DNA of 64,000 nucleotides from Psychromicrobium silvestre (GTDB lineage Bacteria; Actinomycetota; Actinomycetes; Actinomycetales; Micrococcaceae): the NCBI RefSeq assembly GCF_013408295.1, contig NZ_JACBYQ010000002.1, positions 744,001 through 808,000 on the forward strand. Direction: 5' to 3'. Shown here in pieces: positions 1-7,188 of this stretch (position 1 is its first letter; each line of letters begins with the position of its first letter). The notes under the pieces are model-generated. The model did not search any database, was not told the DNA's origin, and worked only from the letters and a program-made list of their open reading frames with translations. Made by a program: the position numbers and the translations under genes.

Positions 1-2
1 CC

Positions 3-578
3 TCGGTGGTTTATGGGGCTTGGGGCATTGCCTTTCTGGCCCCCCAGCTGAGCGGTGTTTACCAATGGCTGGCCGAATATCTCGGCTGGATTCCGATCTT
101 TGCTGGACCGGCCTCCAATACCGGCCGTACCCTGCTGACCGTCGGCATTGTGCTGGCCGTGATGATCATTCCGATCATCACCTCGCTCTGCCGGGAGATT
201 TTCCTACAGACCCCCAAGCTCCACGAGGAAGCAGCCCTGGCTCTCGGTGCAACTCGCTGGGAAATGATCCGGGTGGCGGTGCTGCCCTTCGGACGCCCCG
301 GGATCATTAGCGCCATCATGCTGGGCTTGGGCCGGGCGCTTGGCGAAACCATGGCGGTGGCGCTTGTTCTCTCCGCAGGTCCGCTGATCGCCAGTTTGAT
401 TAAAACGGGCAATCAGACCATCGCGGCGGAGATTGCGTTGAACTTCCCGGAAGCCTTCGGCACCCGGCTCAATGAGTTGATCGCGGCGGGCCTGGTGCTC
501 TTCGTGATCACCCTGGCCGTCAATATGGTTGCTCGCTGGGTCATCAGCCGGCATAAAGAATTCTCGGGGGCGAACTAA
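3..578 (+). CDS. pstC: Phosphate ABC transporter permease PstC (3' part)
   Basis: C-terminal 191 codons of an inner-membrane permease of the high-affinity phosphate ABC importer; the start lies before the window. The fragment has several hydrophobic segments and the cytoplasmic EAA loop typical of binding-protein-dependent permeases (EEAALALGATRWEM, about fragment residues 74-88), followed by the PstC-typical GRALGETMAVALVLSAG stretch. PstC forms the membrane channel with PstA. The stop codon directly abuts the pstA start, and pstB follows, so this is a pst operon; pstS would be expected just upstream, outside the window. Frame continues to the left edge without a stop. Confidence 0.95.
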   Translation, partial: SVVYGAWGIAFLAPQLSGVYQWLAEYLGWIPIFAGPASNTGRTLLTVGIVLAVMIIPIITSLCREIFLQTPKLHEEAALALGATRWEMIRVAVLPFGRPGIISAIMLGLGRALGETMAVALVLSAGPLIASLIKTGNQTIAAEIALNFPEAFGTRLNELIAAGLVLFVITLAVNMVARWVISRHKEFSGAN

Positions 579-1682
579 ATGACTAATGCGACCTTGACCC
601 GAGCGAAGTCTTCGCTGACCAGAGGACAGCTGCCCAAATACGCGCTCTGGCTGGTCCTTGTTGGTGCCGTGGTACTCGGTGCGGCGCTTTCCGCACTGAT
701 TGGCTTCAACCTGGTGGGCTTCGTGATCTTCACGGCGATTTTCTTTGTGATCGCCGCGACTATCGTTACCCGGGCGGTGGAGGGCAGCCGGAAGGCAAGT
801 AATAAATTCATTACTTTCCTGGTCTACGGAGCCTTCATTATTGCCCTGCTGCCGCTGGTTTCGGTGATCTGGATCGTCCTGCAAAAGGGCGTTCCGGGTC
901 TGCTCGATCCGGGCTTCCTCTCCACCTCGATGAACGGCGTCACGGGCGTGGAGGACAATGCCACGGCCACCGGAGGGCCGGTACTTGGCGGCGCATATCA
1001 CGCCATCCTCGGCACCTTGCTCATCACCCTCTGGGCCACCATCATCTCGGTGCCGATTGGTTTGCTGACCGCCATCTATCTGGTTGAGTACTCCAAGGGT
1101 GGCTTGCTGGCCCGCGCCATCACCTTCTTTGTGGACGTGATGACAGGCATTCCTTCGATTGTGGCGGGCCTATTCTCGGTGGCTCTCTTCGGGGTGCTCT
1201 TCGGCCCGGGAACCAAAACTGGATTCGTGGCGGCGGTGGCATTGTCCGTACTCATGATTCCAGTGGTGGTGCGCTCCTCCGAGGAGATGCTCAAGATTGT
1301 GCCCAATGAACTGCGTGAGGCCAGCTACGCGCTCGGCGTGCGCAAGTGGCGGACGGTGAGCAAGGTGGTCATTCCGACGGCGATCTCAGGTATTGCGTCC
1401 GGTGTTGCCTTGGCGATTGCCCGGGTTATCGGGGAGACCGCGCCGATCCTGGTCACTGCGGGCTTTGCCACCTCGATCAACTTCAACGCCTTCGCGGGGT
1501 GGATGGCTTCACTGCCGACCTATATTTACACCCAGATTTTGAACCCGACCTCGCCCAGCACCATTGGGCCCAGTGATCAGCGAGCCTGGGCAGCCGCCCT
1601 GGTGCTCATCATCGTGGTGATGCTGCTGAACCTGATCGCCCGGTTGGTTGCCCGAATCTTTGCTCCTAAGACCGGCCGCTGA
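579..1682 (+). CDS. pstA: Phosphate ABC transporter permease PstA
   Basis: Second membrane subunit (367 aa) of the Pst phosphate importer. Two N-terminal hydrophobic segments (about 21-65) precede the permease core, giving an N-terminal extension relative to short PstA proteins. The EAA loop sits at about 246-266 (REASYALGVRKWRTV) and is followed by ARVIGETAPILVTAG, the usual PstA signature. The ATG lies immediately after the pstC stop, implying translational coupling. pstB starts about 40 bp downstream behind an AAGGAAAG ribosome binding site. Family assignment is firm from motif and operon context. Confidence 0.96.
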   Translation: MTNATLTRAKSSLTRGQLPKYALWLVLVGAVVLGAALSALIGFNLVGFVIFTAIFFVIAATIVTRAVEGSRKASNKFITFLVYGAFIIALLPLVSVIWIVLQKGVPGLLDPGFLSTSMNGVTGVEDNATATGGPVLGGAYHAILGTLLITLWATIISVPIGLLTAIYLVEYSKGGLLARAITFFVDVMTGIPSIVAGLFSVALFGVLFGPGTKTGFVAAVALSVLMIPVVVRSSEEMLKIVPNELREASYALGVRKWRTVSKVVIPTAISGIASGVALAIARVIGETAPILVTAGFATSINFNAFAGWMASLPTYIYTQILNPTSPSTIGPSDQRAWAAALVLIIVVMLLNLIARLVARIFAPKTGR

Positions 1683-1721
1683 GCCGTCGCTAGATCCTCG
1701 CCAAATTAAGGAAAGCCCATA

Positions 1722-2513
1722 ATGTCTGTACCTGCCGCAAAGCGGATCGACGTCAAAGACCTCAATGTCTACTACGGCAATTTTCTGGCCGTGGAGGGCG
1801 TGAATATTAATATCGAACCCCGCTCGGTGACCGCTTTTATTGGTCCTTCGGGCTGCGGCAAGACCACTTTTCTGCGCACCCTGAACCGGATGCACGAGGT
1901 AACCCCGGGGGCCAGCGTTAAGGGCGAGGTGCTGCTCGACGGCGAGGACCTATACGGTCCCGGCGTGGATCCCGTGACGGTGCGGACCAAGGTAGGCATG
2001 GTGTTCCAGCGGCCCAACCCCTTCCCCACCATGTCGATCCGGGACAATGTCTTGGCCGGGGTGAAGCTCAACAACAAGCGGATCTCCAAATCAGAAGCCA
2101 ATACCTTGGTGGAGAAGTCATTGCTGGGTGCGAATTTGTGGAATGAGGTTAAGGACCGACTGGATAAGCCCGGTTCCGGTCTCTCCGGTGGTCAGCAGCA
2201 GCGACTCTGCATCGCCCGTGCCATTGCCGTGCAGCCCGAGGTGATCCTCATGGACGAGCCGTGTTCCGCGCTCGACCCGATCTCCACGCTTGCGGTGGAG
2301 GATTTGATCAACGAGCTGAAGACTGATTTCACCGTGGTGATCGTGACCCACAATATGCAGCAGGCTGCCCGGGTTTCCGAGAAGACGGCGTTCTTCAACA
2401 TCGCAGGAACCGGTAAGCCCGGCAAACTGATCGAGTATGCGGAGACCACGACGATCTTCAACAATCCAGCGGTCAAGGCGACCGAAGACTACGTCTCCGG
2501 CCGCTTCGGATAA
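1722..2513 (+). CDS. pstB: Phosphate ABC transporter ATP-binding protein PstB
   Basis: Cytoplasmic ATPase of the Pst importer, 263 aa, the usual length. Visible motifs: Walker [10 protein letters not shown] (41-49), Q-loop within VFQRPNPF (about 95-102), signature LSGGQQQR (154-161), Walker B VILMDEP (174-180) and the H-loop histidine in VTHNMQQA (about 210). The conserved NRMHE and [18 protein letters not shown] stretches are PstB-specific. It is the last gene of the pstCAB operon here; no phoU follows it. Its 3' end faces the pit gene, with an inverted-repeat element between them. Confidence 0.97.
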   Translation: MSVPAAKRIDVKDLNVYYGNFLAVEGVNINIEPRSVTAFIGPSGCGKTTFLRTLNRMHEVTPGASVKGEVLLDGEDLYGPGVDPVTVRTKVGMVFQRPNPFPTMSIRDNVLAGVKLNNKRISKSEANTLVEKSLLGANLWNEVKDRLDKPGSGLSGGQQQRLCIARAIAVQPEVILMDEPCSALDPISTLAVEDLINELKTDFTVVIVTHNMQQAARVSEKTAFFNIAGTGKPGKLIEYAETTTIFNNPAVKATEDYVSGRFG

Positions 2514-2544
2514 GCCCCACGCCGTCGAGCCCGTCCCCGTCCTA

Positions 2545-2618
2545 GCGCGAGTTCGCGTCCTATTCTCGGATTCGCCTGTTTTTACCCACGATTTTGTGAC
2601 TGACACGCGAACTCGCGC
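2545..2618. repeat. Dispersed inverted-repeat element, copy 1 (pstB/pit gap)
   Basis: A 14-bp perfect inverted repeat (GCGCGAGTTCGCGT at 2545-2558 and its complement at 2605-2618) bounds a 46-bp centre. A second element of the same length and ends lies at 32499-32571, so this looks like a REP/MITE-like dispersed unit. Here it sits between two convergent genes and could also act as a bidirectional transcription terminator. Confidence 0.6.
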
Positions 2619-2634
2619 CCCCGCCGGGGGACCG

Positions 2635-3645
2635 CTAGAGCAATGGGGAGAGGGCCAGGTAGAACACCCCGCCGAGTAGGGCGCAGGCTACCGGGGTGAG
2701 TAGCCAGAAGAGGGCGATTTTGCCGCCCAGTGGCACATTGCTCACGCTGAAGCGCTGATTGATTCCGGCACCAACCACGGCCGCCGTGGTCAGCTGGGTG
2801 GTGGCGAGCGGCAGTTGGAATCCGAAACCTCCGGCAAACAGCATCGCAGCACTGACCGACTGAGCCACCAAACCACGCATCGGATCCACTCGGACCAGCC
2901 GATGTGCCAGCGTATAGCCGATGCGCCAGCCACCGATTAACGTCCCCGCCGTCATGAGCACCCCTACCACCAGTACAAGCCACCAGACCGAAGCCCCCGG
3001 GTCGCTGGCGCCCAGGGCGGCGAGGGCGAAGAGCATGAGTGCGACGATACGGGAGCCATCCTGCAGGCCATGGCCGAAGGCCACCGCGCTGGCAGCGACC
3101 GACTGGGCGCGACGGAATCGCTGGTCGATATTATTCGGCTGCGCATAGCGGGAGAGCCAGGCAATCGGGAAGACCAGCAGGTAGCTCAGCCCGAAGGCAA
3201 TCAGCGGTGAGATCAACAGCGGTAGAACCACCAGGTTGAGTACGGTTGAACCAAGCCCGTCCAGTGGCGGCGATCCCTTGATTACCGCGGCCAGGGATGC
3301 GCCGGCGATGCCCCCGATCAGAGCATGGGTGGACGAAGAGGGATAGCCGATCCACCACTGATGGAGGCCCCAGAGTAAAGCTGAAACCAGCGCGGCGAGG
3401 AGGATTGCCAGGCCACCGGTGTCAGGGTGCAGGCTGAACAAATTGTCCTGCAGGCTCAATGCGAATGTTCCGCTGAGCAGCACTCCCACCAAGTTGAACA
3501 GGGCAGCAAGTAGGACGGCGACCGTGGGAGTGAGTGCGCGGGTCCGCACTGTCACCGCGATAGCTGAGGCTGCGTCACGCAGGCCGTTGAGAACGGTGAA
3601 CGCGGCAGCGAAAAAGCACACCAGGACGAAGAAAACGAGCAGCAT
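2635..3645 (-). CDS. PiT-family inorganic phosphate transporter
   Basis: Membrane protein of 336 aa with about ten hydrophobic segments, matching the low-affinity Pit phosphate:cation symporter family. The N-terminal half-signature is NGLRDAASAIAVTVRTRALTP (about 20-40), corresponding to the usual NGxxDxANAVAT..TRALTP, and the second half has GHGLQDGSRIVALMLFALA with the conserved aspartate. The gene follows the DUF47 gene by only 2 bp, a pairing commonly seen for Pit systems. It converges on pstB. Substrate phosphate is inferred from family and from the neighbouring pst genes; a sulphate-transporting relative is less likely. Confidence 0.9.
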   Translation of the reverse strand: MLLVFFVLVCFFAAAFTVLNGLRDAASAIAVTVRTRALTPTVAVLLAALFNLVGVLLSGTFALSLQDNLFSLHPDTGGLAILLAALVSALLWGLHQWWIGYPSSSTHALIGGIAGASLAAVIKGSPPLDGLGSTVLNLVVLPLLISPLIAFGLSYLLVFPIAWLSRYAQPNNIDQRFRRAQSVAASAVAFGHGLQDGSRIVALMLFALAALGASDPGASVWWLVLVVGVLMTAGTLIGGWRIGYTLAHRLVRVDPMRGLVAQSVSAAMLFAGGFGFQLPLATTQLTTAAVVGAGINQRFSVSNVPLGGKIALFWLLTPVACALLGGVFYLALSPLL

Positions 3646-3647
3646 AC

Positions 3648-4265
3648 TCAGGATTCCTTGACGATAATGCTGCCTACCCTGGTCGCCAATTGCCGGAAGT
3701 CCCGGGTGACCTCCAAGAGCTGATCCGCGAAATCCCGGTAACGGAGGTAGCTGCTGGCCTGGTGCTCCTGGAGCAGTTCGACGGAGAAGACCAGATGGGT
3801 GCGCTCGGCTCGTTTCGAGAGCCGAAGAATCTCCAACCAGTAGTCCTCCAGACCATCGAGGTCATCGAGTGAGCGCATGGCGTTTACCGTGAGCTCCGCC
3901 TGCCGGGCGATAACTTCGAGCTGATCGGTAGCCCGGCGCGGGATTCGTTCGAGTTTGTGCAGAATAAGTAATTCCGCAGAGGCGTCGAGGGTCTCCATCG
4001 CTTCATTGAGAATCCGAGACAGCGCGTAAATATCTTCGCGTGGCAGCGGGTTGATGAAACTGGTTCGGAGGTGAGTCAGCAGGGCATAGTGCAGATCGGT
4101 TGATTCGGCTTCGCGCTCGCGGATCTGCCCGGCCAATCGTGGATATTCCTGCACCGGTGCGCCAAAGATCTCGGACAGCAAGTGGACACCAAGAACCAAT
4201 TGCTGCGCCATCTGGGAGAGGATGCTCAGCCCTGCGCGTTCTTGGGGGAAGAGACGAAACTTCAA
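3648..4265 (-). CDS. DUF47 family protein, PhoU-like partner of Pit
   Basis: Soluble, mostly helical 205-aa protein of the DUF47 family, distant relatives of PhoU that are usually encoded with Pit permeases and modulate their activity. The start MKFRLFPQERAG matches the family's common N-terminus (xFRLxPxD..F). The rest is a run of amphipathic helices including YALLTHLRTSFINPLPREDIYALS, where the family carries its metal-binding acidic residues (PREDI). It is 2 bp from pit, so the two are co-transcribed. A long leader region upstream contains a foldable RNA (see 4466-4560). Confidence 0.88.
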   Translation of the reverse strand: MKFRLFPQERAGLSILSQMAQQLVLGVHLLSEIFGAPVQEYPRLAGQIREREAESTDLHYALLTHLRTSFINPLPREDIYALSRILNEAMETLDASAELLILHKLERIPRRATDQLEVIARQAELTVNAMRSLDDLDGLEDYWLEILRLSKRAERTHLVFSVELLQEHQASSYLRYRDFADQLLEVTRDFRQLATRVGSIIVKES

Positions 4266-4693
4266 CGGGAGTCCTTGCCATTCCTACTGCTGCGAAGCCG
4301 GGGAATGGGTAGCCCCGCACTGAAAACATCCTATCGCGCGCTAGCAATTGAGCACCGTGCTTTGCGCTGGATGAAGGCGGCAGATTCCAGCCCTCGGCGA
4401 AGGCTCTGGCGAAGGCCCTGGCAGGAATCAAACAGGGGCTAAACCCCAGGAAATAAGCTTAGAAAGGCACAAAAATGGTGCCGAACCGGGAGCGCCTCTC
4501 GGCGTTAGGCCGCTCGAAGCGGCTAAAAGATGGAGCCCGGGGGTTCCACGGTTCGACACCACCTTTAGTGTCTCGCCTTCACGTTGCCATGTCAACGCGG
4601 CGAGCCAAATCAAGAGCTAACTAGGCTTTGAATCACTGGCGCGGAGGTTCGTGACTAGCTAGGAGCCGTCTACTGAACCGCCACGGGAAGCTG
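4266..4693. other. Intergenic region upstream of DUF47-pit
   Basis: About 430 bp without a convincing gene. The part nearest the DUF47 start would be its 5' leader. The only clear structure is the branched fold at 4466-4560, described separately. Confidence 0.6.
4466..4560 (-). promoter_or_regulatory. Branched RNA structure, candidate leader element or terminator
   Basis: On the - strand a 12-bp stem (4549-4560 with 4477-4488, one G.U pair) closes three small hairpins: one with a TGGA/TCCA stem, one with GCCGCT/AGCGGC around a TCG loop, and one with CGCC/GGCG around a GAGA tetraloop. A T-run follows the 3' arm, as in an intrinsic terminator. The 3' arm of the closing stem can instead pair locally (GGCAC/GTGCC, 4466-4470 with 4478-4482), so two mutually exclusive folds exist. 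It may terminate the gene upstream (4694-5596) or control the DUF47-pit operon. It matches no riboswitch class I can name. Confidence 0.4.
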
Positions 4694-5596
4694 TCAGGAG
4701 GGACTTGCCGCCAGCCGCCGTCGAGCTCTGGTTCTGATCGTCCAGAGCGCTGCACCGCTGGCGATCAACGTGAGTGAGAGGGTAAATAGCAGCCCAGTCA
4801 CCGCTTGGGTGTAGAGGGCTGGATCCACGGTTTGGCCAAAGTGAGGTGGCCTCGGGAATTTCCGAATGCCGCTGGCTAGCACGTACCAGCCGCCGACGAG
4901 CAACCAGAGCACTCCGGTGATGATCAACCCGGCTGCGCTCCGCACGGCCGTGGCGAAAGCCAGGGCGATGAGCACTAGGCCGCCGAGGACGGTAATGGTA
5001 TTGAGGACAGAGGGCGCTTTGAGATTGCCATTGATCATGGTCGCGACATATCCCTGCCATGAACCAATATCGCTGAGCAACAGTCCTCCACTGAACAACA
5101 ACACACCGAGTATGGCTGCGAGCCAGCCAAAGCCCGTGCCGAAACCGCGACGCCGTAAGATTGCGGCCGCAATGGCCAGGAAGATGAAGACCAGTCCCAG
5201 TGAGCCGGTGCGGCCCGTCAACAGCATGTCTAGGGCAGGGGTGTAAAGCTTGAGAGCCCTGAAAAGTTGAGCCATACTCGCTTGGGAAGCAGGTAGGAAC
5301 ATAGCGACAACCGAGGGTAACAACCAAAGTGCTGCGAGCGCAGGGGCAAGCGAGCTGAGGCTGGCTAGATAGCAAATCCCCGCCAGTAACATAGCGCCCA
5401 GCAGAATCATGAGGAGATAGGGAAGAGCCTGTGGACTGAAGGTTTTGAATTGAAGGAGGAACATCCGGTAGGTTTCGGTGCCGCCGGCCGCGAGAAGCCA
5501 GAGTCCTAACGGAGCCAATACAAAGCCGAGAATTGCGGCGGTGACCCGCTGGCCAACTCGTGAAGTTCCGGAAAACGTCGGTGGAGTCATCTCCAC
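4694..5596 (-). CDS. Polytopic membrane protein of unknown function
   Basis: 300-aa protein not recognised as a known family. It is strongly hydrophobic with about eight predicted membrane segments (for example VTAAILGFVLAPLGLWLLA, YLLMILLGAMLLAGICYLA, LVFIFLAIAAAILRR, GLIITGVLWLLVGGWYVLA) and a basic C-terminus (RTRARRRLAAS). A short loop after the seventh segment is Pro/His-rich (FPRPPHFGQTVDP). The GTG at 5596 has a GGAA nine bases upstream; an ATG two codons later is the alternative. The upstream neighbour 5630-6277 reads the same way with a 33-bp gap, so the two may share a transcript. Confidence 0.75.
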   Translation of the reverse strand: MEMTPPTFSGTSRVGQRVTAAILGFVLAPLGLWLLAAGGTETYRMFLLQFKTFSPQALPYLLMILLGAMLLAGICYLASLSSLAPALAALWLLPSVVAMFLPASQASMAQLFRALKLYTPALDMLLTGRTGSLGLVFIFLAIAAAILRRRGFGTGFGWLAAILGVLLFSGGLLLSDIGSWQGYVATMINGNLKAPSVLNTITVLGGLVLIALAFATAVRSAAGLIITGVLWLLVGGWYVLASGIRKFPRPPHFGQTVDPALYTQAVTGLLFTLSLTLIASGAALWTIRTRARRRLAASPS

Positions 5597-5629
5597 AGCG
5601 TACTATTCCAATGAATAGATGAAAAGGGT

Positions 5630-6277
5630 TTAGTCCAGCTCGCCCCGTCGCCAAGCGGAAGCCGCATGCTCCAGATCCTCGGCGGTTTTCACCAAGCGCT
5701 GGGCGCTGTGGGTAAGTTTGCTGGCGTGGTCTTCGTGGCTGAATTCCCGTTCATCGGCTACCCGGGTCTGGCCTAGCGCCACCACCCGGCAGAAAGCAGC
5801 GGAGCGTTCCAGCGCGACGTCGAAATCGCCGTCGAACGCTCCGGAGAGAATCGCGTCGGTCATCATCTTGAGTTCATCCGCCCCGGGTGGTTCTGCCACC
5901 CCGGCCACCACATGTGAAACCTGGGCGGTATCTTTACCGGCTTTGAAGTAGACGGCGATCCGCTCCGGATCCTGTTGAGTCGCGGCGCGTAGCGCATAGA
6001 GTCGCCAAAGCGCACCGGGAAGCGAGCGGGCAGGGCTCTCTGCCCAGAGTTCCGCGATCACTTCCAAGCCCTGCTGATCGGCCAGGCTGACTAGCCGTGC
6101 GGTAATCTCGGGGTCATCATTGGCGCGGCCGTGATGAACAAGCGCATGAGCGGCCAAGTGAGCGGCCTCAGAAACCCGAGCCGGATCGGCACCACCCGTG
6201 AAGGGCTCGAAGTCTGAAGGGGCCAGGGGTACTGGTCGATGTGGCCGGGGGCTGCGACTTCCTGGGTTCTCGCTCAT
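5630..6277 (-). CDS. Hypothetical soluble helical protein
   Basis: 215-aa protein, no membrane segments or signal peptide, function unknown. The N-terminal 45 residues are Pro/Arg-rich and probably disordered (PGSRSPRPHRPVPLAPSD). The rest is alpha-helical: an Ala/His-rich stretch (VSEAAHLAAHALVHHG), then helices containing LPGALWRLYALR, and a C-terminal helix LEHAASAWRRGELD. The start chosen is the ATG at 6277, which has an AGGAG about 12 bases upstream; an in-frame start 29 codons further up lacks such support. Probably orthologous to unannotated Micrococcaceae proteins, but I cannot assign a role. Confidence 0.7.
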   Translation of the reverse strand: MSENPGSRSPRPHRPVPLAPSDFEPFTGGADPARVSEAAHLAAHALVHHGRANDDPEITARLVSLADQQGLEVIAELWAESPARSLPGALWRLYALRAATQQDPERIAVYFKAGKDTAQVSHVVAGVAEPPGADELKMMTDAILSGAFDGDFDVALERSAAFCRVVALGQTRVADEREFSHEDHASKLTHSAQRLVKTAEDLEHAASAWRRGELD

Positions 6278-6448
6278 GTTTTGACGATACTCCTGTGTGC
6301 TGACCGGGTCGAGGATGCTGGAGAATTCCTCGGCGCGGGGGAATCGAATTGCCGAGGCTGACAAGGTGTGCGACAGTATTAAGGTCCATTTGTGCGAGTT
6401 CGTCGCGATTCTTTATCGAATCACCGGTGCGCTGGCACGGACTGGTCT

Positions 6449-6524
6449 GCGCCTTTAGCTCAGTTGGTAGAGCATCGGACTTTTAATCCGTGGGTCGAGG
6501 GTTCGAGCCCCTCAGGGCGCACCA
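6449..6524 (+). tRNA. tRNA-Lys (anticodon TTT)
   Basis: Complete cloverleaf: acceptor GCGCCTT pairs with AGGGCGC, D-arm AGCTCAGTTGGTAGAGC, anticodon loop CTTTTAA with anticodon TTT, T-arm GAGGGTTCGAGCCCCTC, discriminator A, and an encoded CCA at 6522-6524. It is a stand-alone tRNA followed within 7 bp by a large inverted repeat. Confidence 0.97.
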
Positions 6525-6530
6525 ACGTTA

Positions 6531-6589
6531 TCGAGTGTGGAGATCTGCATCTTAAAACCGCTTCAAAACGTGCAGATCTCCACACTCGA
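6531..6589. repeat. 19-bp perfect inverted repeat behind tRNA-Lys
   Basis: TCGAGTGTGGAGATCTGCA (6531-6549) is repeated in inverse orientation at 6571-6589, with a 21-nt centre. It could terminate the tRNA transcript, but there is no T-run. The length and symmetry suggest a dispersed palindromic element rather than a simple terminator. Confidence 0.75.
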
Positions 6590-6646
6590 CGCGTAGTGGC
6601 AACGGAACGACGGGCCGAAAACGCCGAACGATGCGAAAACGATCAG

Positions 6647-7096
6647 CTACCGCTCGCAGATTTCCTTCAACTTAGCCAGCCCCTTGGGCCACATGTCCTC
6701 GAACATGGCGCTAATATCCTCGCTGCTGTCGAGCTCGATATCCACGGTGGTTACTCCGTCCTTTTCGGTGAAGGAGTAGTTCTCGTGACTGCCGATCCAG
6801 ATCTGAACCTGATCGCTGCTGCTATCCACCACTCCGTTGGTCACCACTCCGAGGTAACGAATGGAGAGGAACTCGGCGGGCCTGTTTTCCTCGATGATGC
6901 CGGCCAAACCGCCCAGTCCACCGTTACCGTCAGGGCCGAGGAACTGCATTTCGCTTCCTTGTTCCCAATTGCCAACAAAATGCGAGCCCTCATGGAACAC
7001 TTCGGTCCACTCCCGGTAGTTGGCATCGGAGAGCATTAACTCCCAGACTTTTTCCTTGCTTGCCTTGATTTCCACGCTGAAATTGAGCTTTTCCAT
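6647..7096 (-). CDS. SRPBCC (START-like) domain protein
   Basis: 149-aa protein that starts with MEKLNFSVEIKASKEKVWELM, the hallmark N-terminal strand and helix of the SRPBCC/AHSA1-type ligand-binding fold. Other typical features are YREWTEVFHEGSHFVGNWEQGS in the middle and a C-terminal amphipathic helix (ISAMFEDMWPKGLAKLKEICE). The family binds hydrophobic ligands or acts as lipid-handling or chaperone-like protein; the ligand here is unknown. The internal ATG was preferred over a TTG 22 codons upstream because the fold begins there. It is divergent from the glucosidase gene. Confidence 0.85.
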   Translation of the reverse strand: MEKLNFSVEIKASKEKVWELMLSDANYREWTEVFHEGSHFVGNWEQGSEMQFLGPDGNGGLGGLAGIIEENRPAEFLSIRYLGVVTNGVVDSSSDQVQIWIGSHENYSFTEKDGVTTVDIELDSSEDISAMFEDMWPKGLAKLKEICER

Positions 7097-7188
7097 GCCT
7101 GGACTGTAGCACCGGAACTTGGCGGGGCACAGGGTTTGGGTTTTATCAGAGGAGCCCCACAACGTGATCGAAATGCAAGACTGGGGTT

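Noticed and set aside
204-1001. 265-aa - strand ORF across pstC/pstA
   Set aside because: Antisense shadow of two firmly identified genes.
4477-4560. tRNA or tmRNA gene
   Set aside because: GGTTCGACACC recalls a T-arm, but the acceptor stem is 12 bp, no anticodon arm of normal length exists, and tmRNA features are missing.
6388-6425. Third copy of the GCGCGAGTTCGC element
   Set aside because: Only a partial left-end resemblance (TGCGAGTTCG); there is no matching right arm at 73 bp.
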